In this document: piece after piece, positions 45,456 through 58,200 of the stretch
Layout: each line of letters begins with the position of its first letter
Position numbering within the stretch: position 1 is the first letter of the stretch
Assembly (NCBI GenBank): GCA_013396655.1
Contig: WBMV01002663.1
Coordinates: 502,277-566,276 of the forward strand
Reading direction: 5' to 3'
Source of the DNA: Campylorhamphus procurvoides
Lineage: Eukaryota > Chordata > Aves > Passeriformes > Dendrocolaptidae
Length of the DNA: 64,000 nucleotides
The notes under the pieces: model-generated
Databases searched by the model: none
Seen by the model: only the letters and a program-made list of their open reading frames with translations
Told to the model about the DNA's origin: nothing
Made by a program: the position numbers and the translations under genes

Positions 45456-46069
45456 GGCTGACAGCTGAGCCCAGCTCAGCCAGGATTAGTCGGGAGGGAA
45501 TCAATGGGATGACAGGTCAGGCTAATGCGTGGAGCCACCCGGCCATTGGCTCCTTCAGCACGGGGCTGCTGAGCTGGGAGGGGGATGCTGGGAAGGAGAA
45601 TTCCCACCTTGGAACATCAAGCCTATGTAGGAATCATAAGGCGGAGTTGCACGGGAGTCAAGTCACAGAGTATCTCCCCTCCACAGCAGCTTTAAGGGCG
45701 GAGCAACACATTGTACCCGTCACTGTGATGGGGACACAGTGGTGACCCCAGCAACTGCACCCTCTCCCAGCTGGGCTGTAATTACTGCTCAAAGCCCCCT
45801 GACAGAGGAGGATGACCCACAAAAGAATAGTGCTCTTCACCTGAAATGCTTCTTCAAGGTCTCCAGGCTCATGGAGCATTTACCCATCCTCGTGAGCATC
45901 CCTGCTAATAGGCTGCCCCTGTGGATCTCCACACTGCTCAGTGTCCCCACACTCCATCCAGGCTAAGGTGTGCTAGGGAGGGCACTGGGGGTGGTGTGTT
46001 AGGGGGTGGTTGAGAAAGAGGTGAATGTCAGGGAAAGGGGATTCTGCTTTGGGAACTTCAAGTTTAAAA

Positions 46070-46575
46070 AAACAGAATCATTAAGGTTGGAAAAGCCCTC
46101 TAAGACCAGTAAGTACAACCAATTAACCCAGCACTGCCAGATACCCCACTAAACCATGTCCCCAGGTCCAACATCTGCACGTTTTTTTGAATACATCCAG
46201 GGATGGAGACTCCACCACCACCTTGGGCAGCCTGTGAAAGGGCTGGACAATCCTTTCCATAAAGAAATTTTCCCTAATATCCAACCTAAACATCCCCTGA
46301 TGCAACTTGAGGCCATTTCCTTTTGCCCTGCCAGTTGTTATTTGGGAGCGGAGCCTGAACCTGACTCCACCCTCCTGTCAGGAAGCTGTGGAGAGTGAGA
46401 AGGTCCCCCTTAGCCTCCTTTTCTCCAGGCTGAGCCCTCCCCCCTCCCTCGGACACTCCTCATCCGACTTGTGCTCCAGTCCCTTCCACAGCTCTGTTGC
46501 CCTTCTCTGGACATGCTCTATAAGTGTTAGTCCTACCCAACACATGTGGTCTCATCTCCAACACACTCCATAAGG
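46070..46575 (-). repeat. CR1 LINE 3' fragment
   Basis: Antisense CR1 of the subtype with 'ttaacccagcactgcc' and 'gggatggagactccaccacc', through 'ttctctggacatgctctata'. About 500 bases, upstream of TMEM17B. Confidence 0.85.
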
Positions 46576-46784
46576 TGTATCAGAGAAGCTGCCTCAAACA
46601 GTGGGAGTAAATGCTGTAAATGTGGTCTTTAAGGGCCAGGCACTGGCAAGGGACCCAAGAAACCGAGAGAATTCTTCTGATTGATAAAACCAAAATGAAA
46701 TTGCAGAACTCACTGCCATATGTTGCCAAAAACAAACCATCTGGGGCTGAAAGTCTGGTAGACCAATGCCTGACTGGCTGAAGT

Positions 46785-47400
46785 CATAGGATCATAGAAT
46801 CACAGATTGATTTGGGCTGGGAGGGACCTTATAGACCATCTCATTCCACCCCCTGCCATGGGCAGGAACACCTTCTACTACACCAGGTTGCTCCAAGCCC
46901 TGTCCAACCCGACCTTGAACACTTCCAGGGATGGGGCAGCTACAGCTTCTCTGGAAAACCTGTGCCAGGGCTTCACCATTCTCATAGGGAAGAATTTTTT
47001 CCCAGTATCTCATCTAACCCTGTCCTCTGGCAGTGGGAAGTCATTCTCCCTTGTCCTGTCCCTCCAGGTCCTTGTCCCAAGTCCCTCTCCAGCTCTCCTA
47101 GAGCCCCTTTAGGCACTGGAAGGGGCTCTCAGGTCTCCTGGAGCCTTCCCTTCTCCAGGTGAACACCCCCAGCTCTCCCAGCCTGGCTCCAGGGCAGAGG
47201 GGCTCCAGTGCTTGGAGCATCTCTGTGGCCTCCTCTGGACTCTCTCCAGCAGCTCCATGTCCTTCCTCTGCTGAGGACCCCAGAGCTGGATGCAGTACTC
47301 CAGGTGAGGTCTCACCTGAGTGGAGTAGAGGCAAAGCCCTAGGCATGTTGTGCCCAATACATGTCCACCCAGGGGTCCTGCCAACACATAGGATGAGACA
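46785..47400 (-). repeat. CR1 LINE 3' fragment
   Basis: Antisense CR1, starting 'ataggatcatagaatcacag' and continuing to 'ctccaggtgaggtctcacct' and beyond. About 600 bases, of a different subtype from the copy 200 bases away. Confidence 0.85.
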
Positions 47401-49227
47401 TGGGCAGGGCAACAGGCACAGCCCAGTATCGGAGGAGCAGGAGCTGCTGGAGAGCTCAGAGTCTGGAGGCATCACATCTGCATGGGTAAGCAGGGTGAGC
47501 AACTAAGAAAATACCTGGGCAGTCTGTTGCAAGTAATTGTGATGGAGTAATGCAGCTGTGGGTCACTAACAAGCTGCATGGGCCCTAGCTGGGTTCTCAT
47601 GGGCAGTTTTGTAAGAAGAGATGGAAACTTTCTGTCTTGGTCGGAGAGGTTGCAAGATGTGCCTGGAGAGGTGGCAGAGAAGACAACTCAGCCTTGCCCT
47701 GCTCCAGGACAGGCTCACCACCAGGAAGCATTTGCTGAGGCACTGGATGAGTGCCAGGTTCAACACCAACCTGCACCATTGTGGAGTGGAAACATCCATC
47801 TTTTGTGGATCCAGCAGACACACAATGGTCCCTGTTCATTGCTGTGTGCTAGAGCTTGCACATCCTGCCTACCTTTCCCCTGATCATTCCACCCAGGAAA
47901 AGCCTGGCAGTGAAACCAGAGAGACCAACCAGAGATGTGATAGACACTGGTGACATTTCCACCCAGTCAAGATTTGAAAGACTGGAAATAAATACAGGTG
48001 AGCCGGACACAGGTGGGAAGCCTCCAGAGAAGAGGTACTGGAACCCTCTGGCCAACCTGCAGAGGTGACCCAGGGCCTTGGAAGGAATCAGAAATTACCA
48101 AAATCCCAAGAATAGTATTGCTTTAATTGATAGGGGGTTAATCAAATTAAAAATATAAATCCTCTTGTTTTGGACTCAGGGTAAAACACTGACTGCTGGG
48201 GAAGGAGTTGCCCCCAGGACAAAACACTGGAGACTCTCTAAGGGGATGACCCCCCCCCCCCCCACCATGCTGTTGGGCTGATGGACATGGGCCTGTGGCT
48301 GGCCAGGTCCACTCCCGAGCTGGAAGCATGGCTCTTCTTCAGCAGGGACAGGAAACAGGACAGCACAGCACTGGCATGGTGGGCTGAAATGAGAAATGCA
48401 GCCTTGTCTCTAGGCAACTGGATGGACAAGTAACAGACTATGGACAGCCAGAAATGCTACTTTTCCTCAAGTAATGCCTCAGCAGCAGCAGCAGCTAATC
48501 CCATGATGTCACTAAGGAGAGACATCCCAAGGCTGGCTAGAAGGTGGCCACCAAGCTCAGGGCTGCAGCTGAGCCATCACAGCTCTCCAGGGACCCCTGC
48601 TCCGCACCCTGGGGATGGACCAAGAGCTGCAGGTGCTGGGATGAGACCAGTGAACTCCAGAGCCTGGACCACAGAAGCACAGGCTGCACAGAGACCACCT
48701 GGTGTGACCCCATCTCCTGGCCTGCTCAGATGCCTCGTGGAGTGGGTGGGCACAGGTTAAGCAGAGGCAAATGCTGCAGCCATGCAGGGAGGGAGCGGAT
48801 GTCAGGTTTTGTGGGGATGAGCATCAGAGCTCTGCTGGGAGCAAAGAGAATTTCATAAGGAGAATCATGCATCCAAGCACAGGAGCAAACAAAGGCACTC
48901 ATACTGCTTATGGGGGTGAGGGACGGGCATGGGGCAGACCTGCCTGGGGACCCTCAGCCCAATGGCAGCATCTGGAGCTGTGCAGCACCCATGCCCATTG
49001 CCAGTGCCAAAACCCATGGTCTCTGGGCCAACCCCAGCCCAGAAGGCACCAGGGCAGAGAAGCCATGGGAGGTCCTGGAGGAAAGGTCAGTGCACAGTGC
49101 CAGGCATGGATCCATCCAGGTCTTGAAGGGAAATGGCTGAGCCACAGGGTTCACACCGGGCCATGAAGCTGCTGTCCTATCTGCCCATGGTGAGTGCAGC
49201 ATCAGGAGGGCCCAGCCACCAGCAGTG
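47401..49227. other. Anonymous stretch between CR1 and AIFM3 3' end
   Basis: Probably includes the AIFM3 3' UTR (minus strand). An ATTAAA in AIFM3 orientation occurs at 48127-48122, and C14 and CAG runs lie at 48250-48263 and 48478-48496. No other gene is recognised. Confidence 0.4.
48250..48263. repeat. C14 homopolymer
   Basis: Fourteen consecutive C. The length is likely to be unreliable or variable. Confidence 0.9.
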
Positions 49228-52200
49228 TTAGGAGCCTTTCCCTGTTAGCCAGGACATGTCTCCGGTTCTAAAAGAGGAAAAAAACAGGTGAGGTGTTTCT
49301 CAGCACGTGCAAGGAAATGTTCTCAGTGTATTTTGGTGCTAGTCCAGATATCAGTCATTGGTGCCCATCCCAGCACCGTGCTGCACTGTGCAGAGTCTCT
49401 CTGCCCTCACTCACGTGCCACCGAACTGTCCAAAAAGTCCATGCAGATTCTCAATTACATGTAAAACTGAATTCAAACATTGGGTTTTTTATGTAAACCC
49501 AGCCCTTCTGGCATTCACCTGAAAAATCATGGAAAGCCACCAAACCCCCAGCCAAGTGGGATCCCAGCCAACAGGCCCATTCCCAGCAGATCTGTGCCTG
49601 ATGTGGCTCTTGGCACCCCAGCCCTACCACCCAGCACAGCAGCATCGCCAACCAAAGCAAAACAAGGATGCCCACCACATAATCAGTATCCCCACATGGG
49701 AACTAGGGACAAAACCCAATGAGGTCTTGTCCCTCCTGCCAGCCCCCCATGCCCAGCACACCCAGGACCCCAAACGGAACATACTTGCCATGACGGACAA
49801 ACAGCCTAAAGTTGTGAAAGCAGCAGGAGACAGAGAGAGAAAAGACATTCAGGTTTACATGGCCTGGTTTCCTCCAGGTCCCCAAGCTCCACCACAGGGC
49901 CAGCAGCTTCCACCTGCCACTGGGATGCTCATGAGATACCACCTCCCTCCCAGCAAGAAAGTGGGAAACCAGCAACCATTTTCTGATGTACTGGGGATGA
50001 TGGCACAAGAGATTCTTCCCTGTGAAGGTGTGGAGGCCATGGCACAGACTGCCCAGAGAAGCTGTGGCGGCCCCATCCCTGGAAGTGTTCAAGGCCAGGC
50101 TTAACAGGGCCGGGAGCGACCTGGTCTAGTGGAAGGTGACTCTGCCCGTGGTAGGGGGTGGAACAAGACGATCCCTTCCAATCCAAACCATCTGGTGATT
50201 TTATGAACCCTGTCTTGGCTGGGTGGGCCCATGACATGGTGCCCATCCCAGGGGTGCCCAAGGCAATCTGAGCTGGTTCAGAGCTGCCTAGGGGCTGGGA
50301 GTGTTCCTCTCCCTGAGCTTTTGAAAAGATCTGCTTTTATTCCAGATGTGGAAACACCCCTGGGACAGGGACCCACATTCCCTCAGCAGCTCTGATTCCC
50401 ACTCTAAAGTCTCCTTCCCAGCTGTTATCACTTCCCTGGCATTTGTCTTCCAGCACCCACCCTCAGCACTCTTTCCTCAGCAAGGTCTCAAAAACAGAGT
50501 GAAGAAAGCCCTTTGTCTGTGAGCTCCACTACAAGGAACCGGAGGCTGAGACACCACAGGTTGGCATCCTGGTGCCACCAGTTCTCTGGGCTGGGTTGTG
50601 CCTAGAGGGTTGTGCACAGGCTGCACACCCAGCCCCTCTCTGCAGGTGCCCTTGATTGACTGGGTGCCCAGGTGATGTCCTCGGTGATGTGCCAGTGCCC
50701 GAAGGCAGTGAGTATCCCTCTCCCATCCAGTCCGTGCAAGGATTTGGGTCCTGGTATTTAAGACAAACTCCGTATGTGTGGGATGCCAGAGGAAGGTGGA
50801 GGAAGCTGGGAGGCAGCACAGGGGAGATGGAGTAAGCAGAACAGGAAGAGGGATGCAAGAAGGGTATAGAGTGGAAGCAGCAGGAAAGAGCTGCCTTCGG
50901 GTGCTCAGCCCTGCCCTGCACCCCATGGCTGTGCTTTGCCACTGCCCTAGTACAACTGGTTCCTGCTGCATGTCTACTTACTCCACATCGCGCTTCCGGA
51001 TGGTCCTGCCAGCAGCCAAGACCTCAGCCACCTTGGAGACGATGGGGTCGTAGTTCATGCTGGCCACAGCCACCACCTCATCGCTCCTAGGGCCGGGCAG
51101 AGCAGAGCAGTTAGGGCACCCTGGATGGCCAAACTCCAACACCCAAAATCCACCATGCTGGAGAGAAGCGGGAAGCAAAGAGAAACACCCACTCCAGAGC
51201 CAGGCCCGAACCCAAAGCATTAGCACCACAAGGACTGTGCTGGTGGCGTGGGACAAGGGTCAGGAGAGGGCTCAAACTTGGCATGGCAGGCTAGCCCACC
51301 AACGCTCATGTGCTGGCATGGTGAGTATCAAGAGAGTGCCTGGGGGATGGAGACAGCTCTGACACCGTGGCATCTGTGGGAAAACACCACCAAAGGTGGA
51401 TCTGATGGTGGATAAAATCCTGGACACTAGCAAGGATGGCCAGTGATTGTTGCAATCCTTGTGCTGCTGCCCTGTGCCAAGGGAACAGAGAGGCAAGTGG
51501 TCAGAACGTCCCCGTGGGACACTCAGTTGAGATGCTCCTCATCCCCTTCCTGATCCCCACCTCCAAACAGGCAGAGTGCCCACCTCTGAGCTGCTTCACA
51601 GGCACCAGAACACCTGGGGAGTCCAACACCAGGGTCCCGCACCCCAGTGATGAAGCCCTAATATATACAGGATGTCCAGGCCAGCTGACTGTTCCCCACC
51701 AGGATCCCAACGCAACCTCAAAGGCTGAGTGGGAAATCAATGAAGCAGAAAGAAGAGAATGTAAAAATGCTGTAGGAGCTTTGGCTAAAGGTCATAGGCA
51801 AACAAGGGTTCTTCTGCTTAGAGATTTGCTGAGGTTGACTCAAGCACAAGCCTTTAAAGACTGACCCATGAGATGATTTGTGAAAAGAGAACTGAATGGA
51901 CAAATTATGTGAGATCAGGGAAGGTGTGTGGTTAAGATACTAAACTCTGGTGATATTGTTAAGTAAACTGAAGAGTCAAAGCACCCACCAAAACAAGATC
52001 TGCTCTTCAATCTACTGCCAAAGTTCTGTGTTCAGCAGAGCAAAGAGCAGCCAGGGTGGGGATACACGCACCTAATTCCCAGGAGGAGTAGAGCAAAAGC
52101 CATGTTTCAGAGGACACATCGTCCCTGTGCAGCCATGGGAGTTAAAGCCATCTCTCACAGCTGTCCACAAAACCATGGGCAGCTCCATCACAGACTGTCT

Positions 52201-55200
52201 CTTTTAAAAAGCTCTCATTTCTAAATAAGCTCACTGCAAATAAGGGAGTGCAAGTTTCCTGAGCATAGGTGGCTCCCAGGTGGGAAACAGAAAGTGGTTA
52301 GAAGACCTATCCATCAAAATCAGGGGGAAATGTGCTGATCTAAGGCAATGAGTAACTAAGGTGTGCAAGGGAACCAAAAGGAAGACATACTCCACCAGCC
52401 ACTAGCTCAGGCTCAAGCCCAATCAGTGCCCAACATGACAAGCCAGGAAGGCAGATGCAGCACAAACATTTCTCAGCAAGACATGGGGCAGCTGCTCCTT
52501 TTGCAAAATAATCCATGGGATCCTAGTGAGTTGGAGCATCTCATATCAGCAGTGGCTTTTGAACACTTTGTCAGACAGATGGGGAAGCCATGAGGAATCC
52601 CTCTTTTTCAAAAGCCCTTCAGAGATGACAAGAATTCCCTTCCTGAACCTGGGATTTGGAGCAATCAGAAGTCTTGGTGGGAAAGCTGAGGGAAGAGGGA
52701 GCACAGTGGAAGTATTTACATGGTCTTCCCTTCCTTTGCAGGGTTCAATGTAACAAGTGGGGAACCATGAAGAAGACAGCCACAGCAATTCCCTGGTCTC
52801 CACGGCCTTAGTGGTGGCTAAGGTCTCTTCTGGCTGAGGTGCTGCAGTGAAGGCAGTCTCCCACAGGGACATTTGCAGAGTGCTGTCCTGTACACCTCCC
52901 AGCACTGACCTCTGCACAGCTCTGATCAGGGAGAGACGAACAGCTTTCCTCTTCAAACTCTGGGGCAAAAAGAGCCTTACTATGAAAGCTGAGGACAGGC
53001 CATGGGAGTGGAAACCACCAGTGATTTCTGCAACAGCCAAGAAAAACCAGGAGGAGAAGAGTCCAAACTATGGGGTGGGCAAGGCAGAAGGGAGCAGAAG
53101 GAAATGGTCAGTTTGGGACTGTCCTCAGTCAAAAAGCATTAGCACCAACCAGAAGAACCATCACCAAACAAGAAAGAGGAAGTGGCCTCTCACAGAAGCA
53201 GGGACAGGGACTCGATGACAGCTGAGCAAAGCAGTGGGGGGGACACTGGCCAACCTCTGCCAGAAGGCGCTCCCCAGTACCTCCGGCTCTCAGCGCAGAA
53301 TGCTGTCCTGGTACCCAAAAGATATCGTCGGGACCCCCTCCTAGGTAGCAGAACAACACAGTGCTCAGAGGGGCACCCCTGCTGCTGCCCACCGGGCTCA
53401 GCCCCTCCAGGTGTCTGGGCAGACTCAGGCAGTCCCTGTCCCCCGCAGCCACCTCGGCACACACAGCATGGGCCACAGGGCAGGGATTATGCAACTTGCT
53501 CAAAGCTTTCCCTTTGAACAGGCTCCTCAGATGTTTAATTAAAGCAATCTGACCTTTCCTTTCTAATTAGAGTTGGGATAAAGAGCTAAATGCAGCTCTC
53601 CTCAGCACAGGTAGTGCCTTGGCACAAACCCGCCCCTTTAGGCAATTTTGGCCAAGGTGCCAGCACACTCCAAGCTGTGTCCAATGTGCAAAGGGCCCCG
53701 GGTGCCAGCTGGAGCCCCATCCCCTGCAACAGGTGTTTACCTGAGGTGTGCAGGCACCAGCAAGAGAAGAGTGAGCATCAGGGACCCCTGGGGTGATACA
53801 ATGAGTCCTATGCCTCTCCAAGCCCAAGGGACAAATCCAACTGCCAGACTATTGTGGAGCCAGTGTGGCACCCTCCGGGAGGGGGAAGGCATGAGGGACA
53901 TTGGGGAGGGAACAGAGGGGCAGTGAAATGATCTCTGCAGAGAGAGAGCTGGCTCCTGCCTTGAGCTCCCTCCTGATCCCTGCCTGGATGCTGCTGTCAA
54001 GTAGTTTGATGGTTGAGCTGGGCAGCCCTTTGCTTCCCTGATTTCTCTCTCCCCATCCTTAATAGTAGAAAGCACTTGGAAAAATCCCTCTGGCCTTAGG
54101 CATGAGGATGTTCTATGGCCACTGTTTTCAGATTGGGATGGGACAAAGGCAACTGAAGAATAAACAGCAGCAAATATTTTATGGACAAAGTCATGATGCA
54201 CCTGGTCTGAACAACCAATGTGGCTCCAGAACAGCTGAGGCAACACATCCCAGCTGCCAACACATCTCAGGAATGCATTCCCAGGCAGGGTCCCAGCCCA
54301 GTACAGAGCTGGGCTTCACTACAGCTGTAACAAAGCTCCTGAGCTGTTGCAAATCTTCACAGCTTGTTATAGACAGAAATGTTTTTTGAGCTCAGTTTGC
54401 CTAACTAGAAACAGAATTAGTGATGCTTGAGTTCTCAGTCCAGCCCTGGTCACAAACCATTAACATGGTGATGAGATGGGAAGGAACTCTTTGATAGGGA
54501 TTGCCAGTAGAAGCCATCCTCTGCTCCCAGAGATTATGTGAGCAAAGGGCTTGTCTGACAGAGACACCAGGTCCAAACACCAGTTTAACTTGTTCTACAA
54601 CCAGCACATCTTTTCTCCAGGACCTTTTATTAGTGTCCCACAAGGTCAGTGTCCAGAGATGAACAAAACCAACTGACAGAAGCCTTGGTGAAACTATTTT
54701 TCAGTCTAGCAGAGCAATCTCAGATGAATGCTTGTGTAGGGATGTGGAGAAGAGAAACACTTACTTGGTATAAAATGCCACAAACTTCAGTTCATCTAAA
54801 TCTCCCTGAATGACAACATCATCAAATCCTTCCCCATGGCCTGCAAATCAGAGAAGAAATGGCTTCAGCAACAAGTCTTCTGGATCCAGCTCTCAGGGTG
54901 TTTCACTCTAGAGCTACATGAAAAATGTTCTGTAGTGACCAAGAGACCAGCACTGGAAAATGTGGCTACCAAAACTCACAGAATCACAGAGTGGTTTGGG
55001 TTGGGAAGGACCTTAAAGACCATCTTGTTCCAACCCCCTGCGATGGGCAGGGACACCTTCCACTACACCAGGTTGCTCCAAGACCCGTCCAAACCAGCCT
55101 TGAGCACTTCCAGGGATGGGGGCAACCACAGGTTCTCCAGGCAACCTGTGCCAGGGCCTCACCATCCTCACAAGGAAGAATTTCTTCCCAATATCTAATC

Positions 55201-58200
55201 TAAATCAACCCCCCACCATCTTTAGAGAAGTTCACTTCATGGCAGACAGTTTTCAGAGGAGATACTAAACCCCTCGAAAGCCAAGTAGGGAAGCAGACCT
55301 GTGGCAGGGGTTGCTGTGGAGGGCCCACAGCAAGGGAGGTGGCCATGGCTCCTCTATCCCAGGATACCTCCACCAGTACAAACTCCACGGCATCCTCAGG
55401 GAGCCCCTTACCCGCATACCGGATGCTCTTCCCAAACATAGCAGTCCACAAATATGGGACGGTGCTGATCTCTGTTCCGTGGGCCAGCATGTTCAGCGCA
55501 GCGATACGGCCTGGAAGAGAGCAGCAGCAGGATTGAGGAATTCCCACACCAGGGCAAGCATCATGGTCTGCCTTCAGGTCACAGCACAGCATCAACATCA
55601 CCAGTCTTAGAGTAGAGGGAAATCAAGAACTGCTGCTGAAAAAAACCCACACAGCAAAAAAGACCATGCAGGAAGCACATGGTGTTGTCTGAGGATGGGC
55701 TTGGACTCCATCCCATGGTGCAACTCCTACCTGTCACCTCCAATGGCATGAGCAATGTGCCCATGAGACTCTTTCCCCCCAACTTCTGGAACAGTGACAG
55801 GGCTGAGAGCATGCTGAGCTCCCACCCAGGCAGGGATGGGATGGACAAACCCCTGGAGGTATAGCAACTGTTTGGATGCAGTCCCTGCCACAGAGGCATG
55901 CCTGAACCAGAGGGCTGTGTCCAAAAGCTGACTTTGGAGCTGTGGTTCCAAAACCTCTCACCCAGGGCACCCAACCAGAGGGAAGCCTCCTCGAAGGACT
56001 GTAGCCTTGAGGGCAACCGATTACACCAGGAGTTTCAGGCTGACATGAATGGGAGAAAGATCCGAGCTCTGCAATATGATCCTGGGCCAGCCTGGCAGTG
56101 TGGGCAGCCCAGCTAGAGACCCGAGTGTGGCCTGACTTTAGGAGCTCTTAAGTGGTCCCCAGGCAAGGAGAAGAGCAGGCTCCTGCAGCAATGCATATGT
56201 CAGGGAGCAGAGGGCATATGAGAAAGCCTGTCCCTGGACACCTCTGTGCTTGTCACGAGGCATCTTTAGGCAAAGCTTGGCACATGCTGACAAATGAAGA
56301 TATATTGGGCAGAATGAAATATACACGCTTCAAAATGTTCAATATAACCACCCAATCTCCCTGTTGGCATTGTCTCATTCTCTTCTTAGAGGGTTTGGAA
56401 ATTTCCTGGGAAGCTGCAAAAGGCTCTTTTCTGCCAAGTACCTACCATGCATGTGGGCCATCTGCCAGTGGGGGACGTTCACCTTCTTGTTATTTCTCAA
56501 GGCCAGCGGGAACATGACAGCATCTCCGGCAGCAAAGACCCCAGGGATGTTGGTCTGCATCATCTGCAGGGAACAGAGATGTGTATTAGTGGGGTTTGTG
56601 CCACACACAAACAGAAACAGGGAACTGCTCCAGAGCTGCCACGTCCCCAGGAACACAACGATAACCTCTGCTCAGCTGTGGGACCCCTAGGTGAGATTTC
56701 ATTCAGCCTTTTTAACTTTCAAAGGGGAACACAGTCAGAGATCTACAGTATCCCTCTGCCAGTGGGTTATCTAGTAAGAAGAGACATGGACTGGGATCCT
56801 GGAGCCCCTCTTAGAAGTCTGGGGTCTGTCGGTGTTTCCAGATAGAGCCCAGCTTATCACATGGATGAGCAGTAAACACAGGGTGGCACTGAAGCCCAGC
56901 TGCCCTACACGCTCCTCGCTCACAGCATCCACCACCCATCAGCACGATGACTGCTCCCATCGCAGTCATGGGGAGACAGGATGAGATCCTCTAGGATACT
57001 TGGAAAGTTGGATCTTTCTCAATTTCTTTCCCCCCAAAATATACACACCCCTTCAGGACAGCTCAGAACTGGACCCAAGCCAGGGCACCCAGGGTTGGGG
57101 TTTGCAAATCCCACACTTGCAGCGCTGGTCCCAGGCACTCCCAGTGATGCTCCCAGAATCTCAGCATCTCATAGAATCATTGAGTCCAACTCCTGGCCCT
57201 GCACAGGCCAACTCTTAGAATTCCAAAATTTCAATTCTGCCAATCTTGACAGATAAAAAGCCATGAAAAACACCTGTGGCAGCAGTTTGGAGCCCCCAGG
57301 AAGCTCAGCTGTGAGGAGAGCTGACTTGCCTCCTCTGGCTCTCCCTCCTGCAGGTGCTGCCCCTGGGCTTACCTTGTTGACCACGATGAAGCCCTTGGAG
57401 TCGATATTGATGCCACTCTGCTTGAGAAAGCCTGTTGCTGGGACTGCACCTGTGGGAGAAGGCAAAGATTGCTGCTGCAGTACCCGAGTGTTCTATGGCC
57501 CTGGAGGGCTGGCCCCAGACCAGCATATCCCCTCCTGCCAGGACAGTCGGTCTGCCCCCAGGGAAAGGCACCAGTTGCCCCTGGGAGCAGGAGCAGGGCC
57601 AGACACTCTACAGAGGCCCCACTGCATCAGCCTCCTCCTCCCAGGATCCCTATCCTTTCCAAAGCCATCAGCGTAGCCTGACCACAACCCTCTTCTAGTG
57701 CTTGGAGATAATTTTCAATTTGATTCTATTTTGGAAAAAATTATATTTAAATGGGAACTTCTGAGTTTCCAGCCAGGGCTCCTTGGCCTCTCCCAAGACT
57801 CTACCTTTCCTTCACCCTTTCTTTTCCTTTTTAATCTCTTTTTTTCCTCCAGCCTTCACAAATCAGAGTAGTCATACAAAACCAAAGTTAAACTAATTCT
57901 GTAATTCTTTCAGTCCACAGGATTTTGAAAAGTTACAGAAATGGAAGGAAAGGGATTTCTTCCCCCCAACCCCCTCTTCTATGGGGTATTTTCTTTGACT
58001 TTAAAATTATGGGGTATCCTTTTATTTTATAATATGGGTTGCATATTTTTATTGCTGGCAGCAGCAATTTAAAAAAATAGTTTAAAAAAATTCAATTCGG
58101 GGAAGCCTTAATAAAAAAGAGGTGACGAAATAGCTTTGAATGTGGGGTGTTTTTTTTCTGGAAAACCAAACCCGTTAATATTTCCCAAAGATATTCTGAG

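Noticed and set aside
48478..48496. Short CAG run
   Set aside because: Only five or so units, not in any recognised coding exon.
50753..50775. Minus-strand EFVLNTRT resembling the AIFM3 ELFVLHSKT segment
   Set aside because: The codon phase from the preceding exon would give a stop (TTG TCT TAA), and there is no acceptor in the right register. The 49785-49805 microexon fits perfectly instead.
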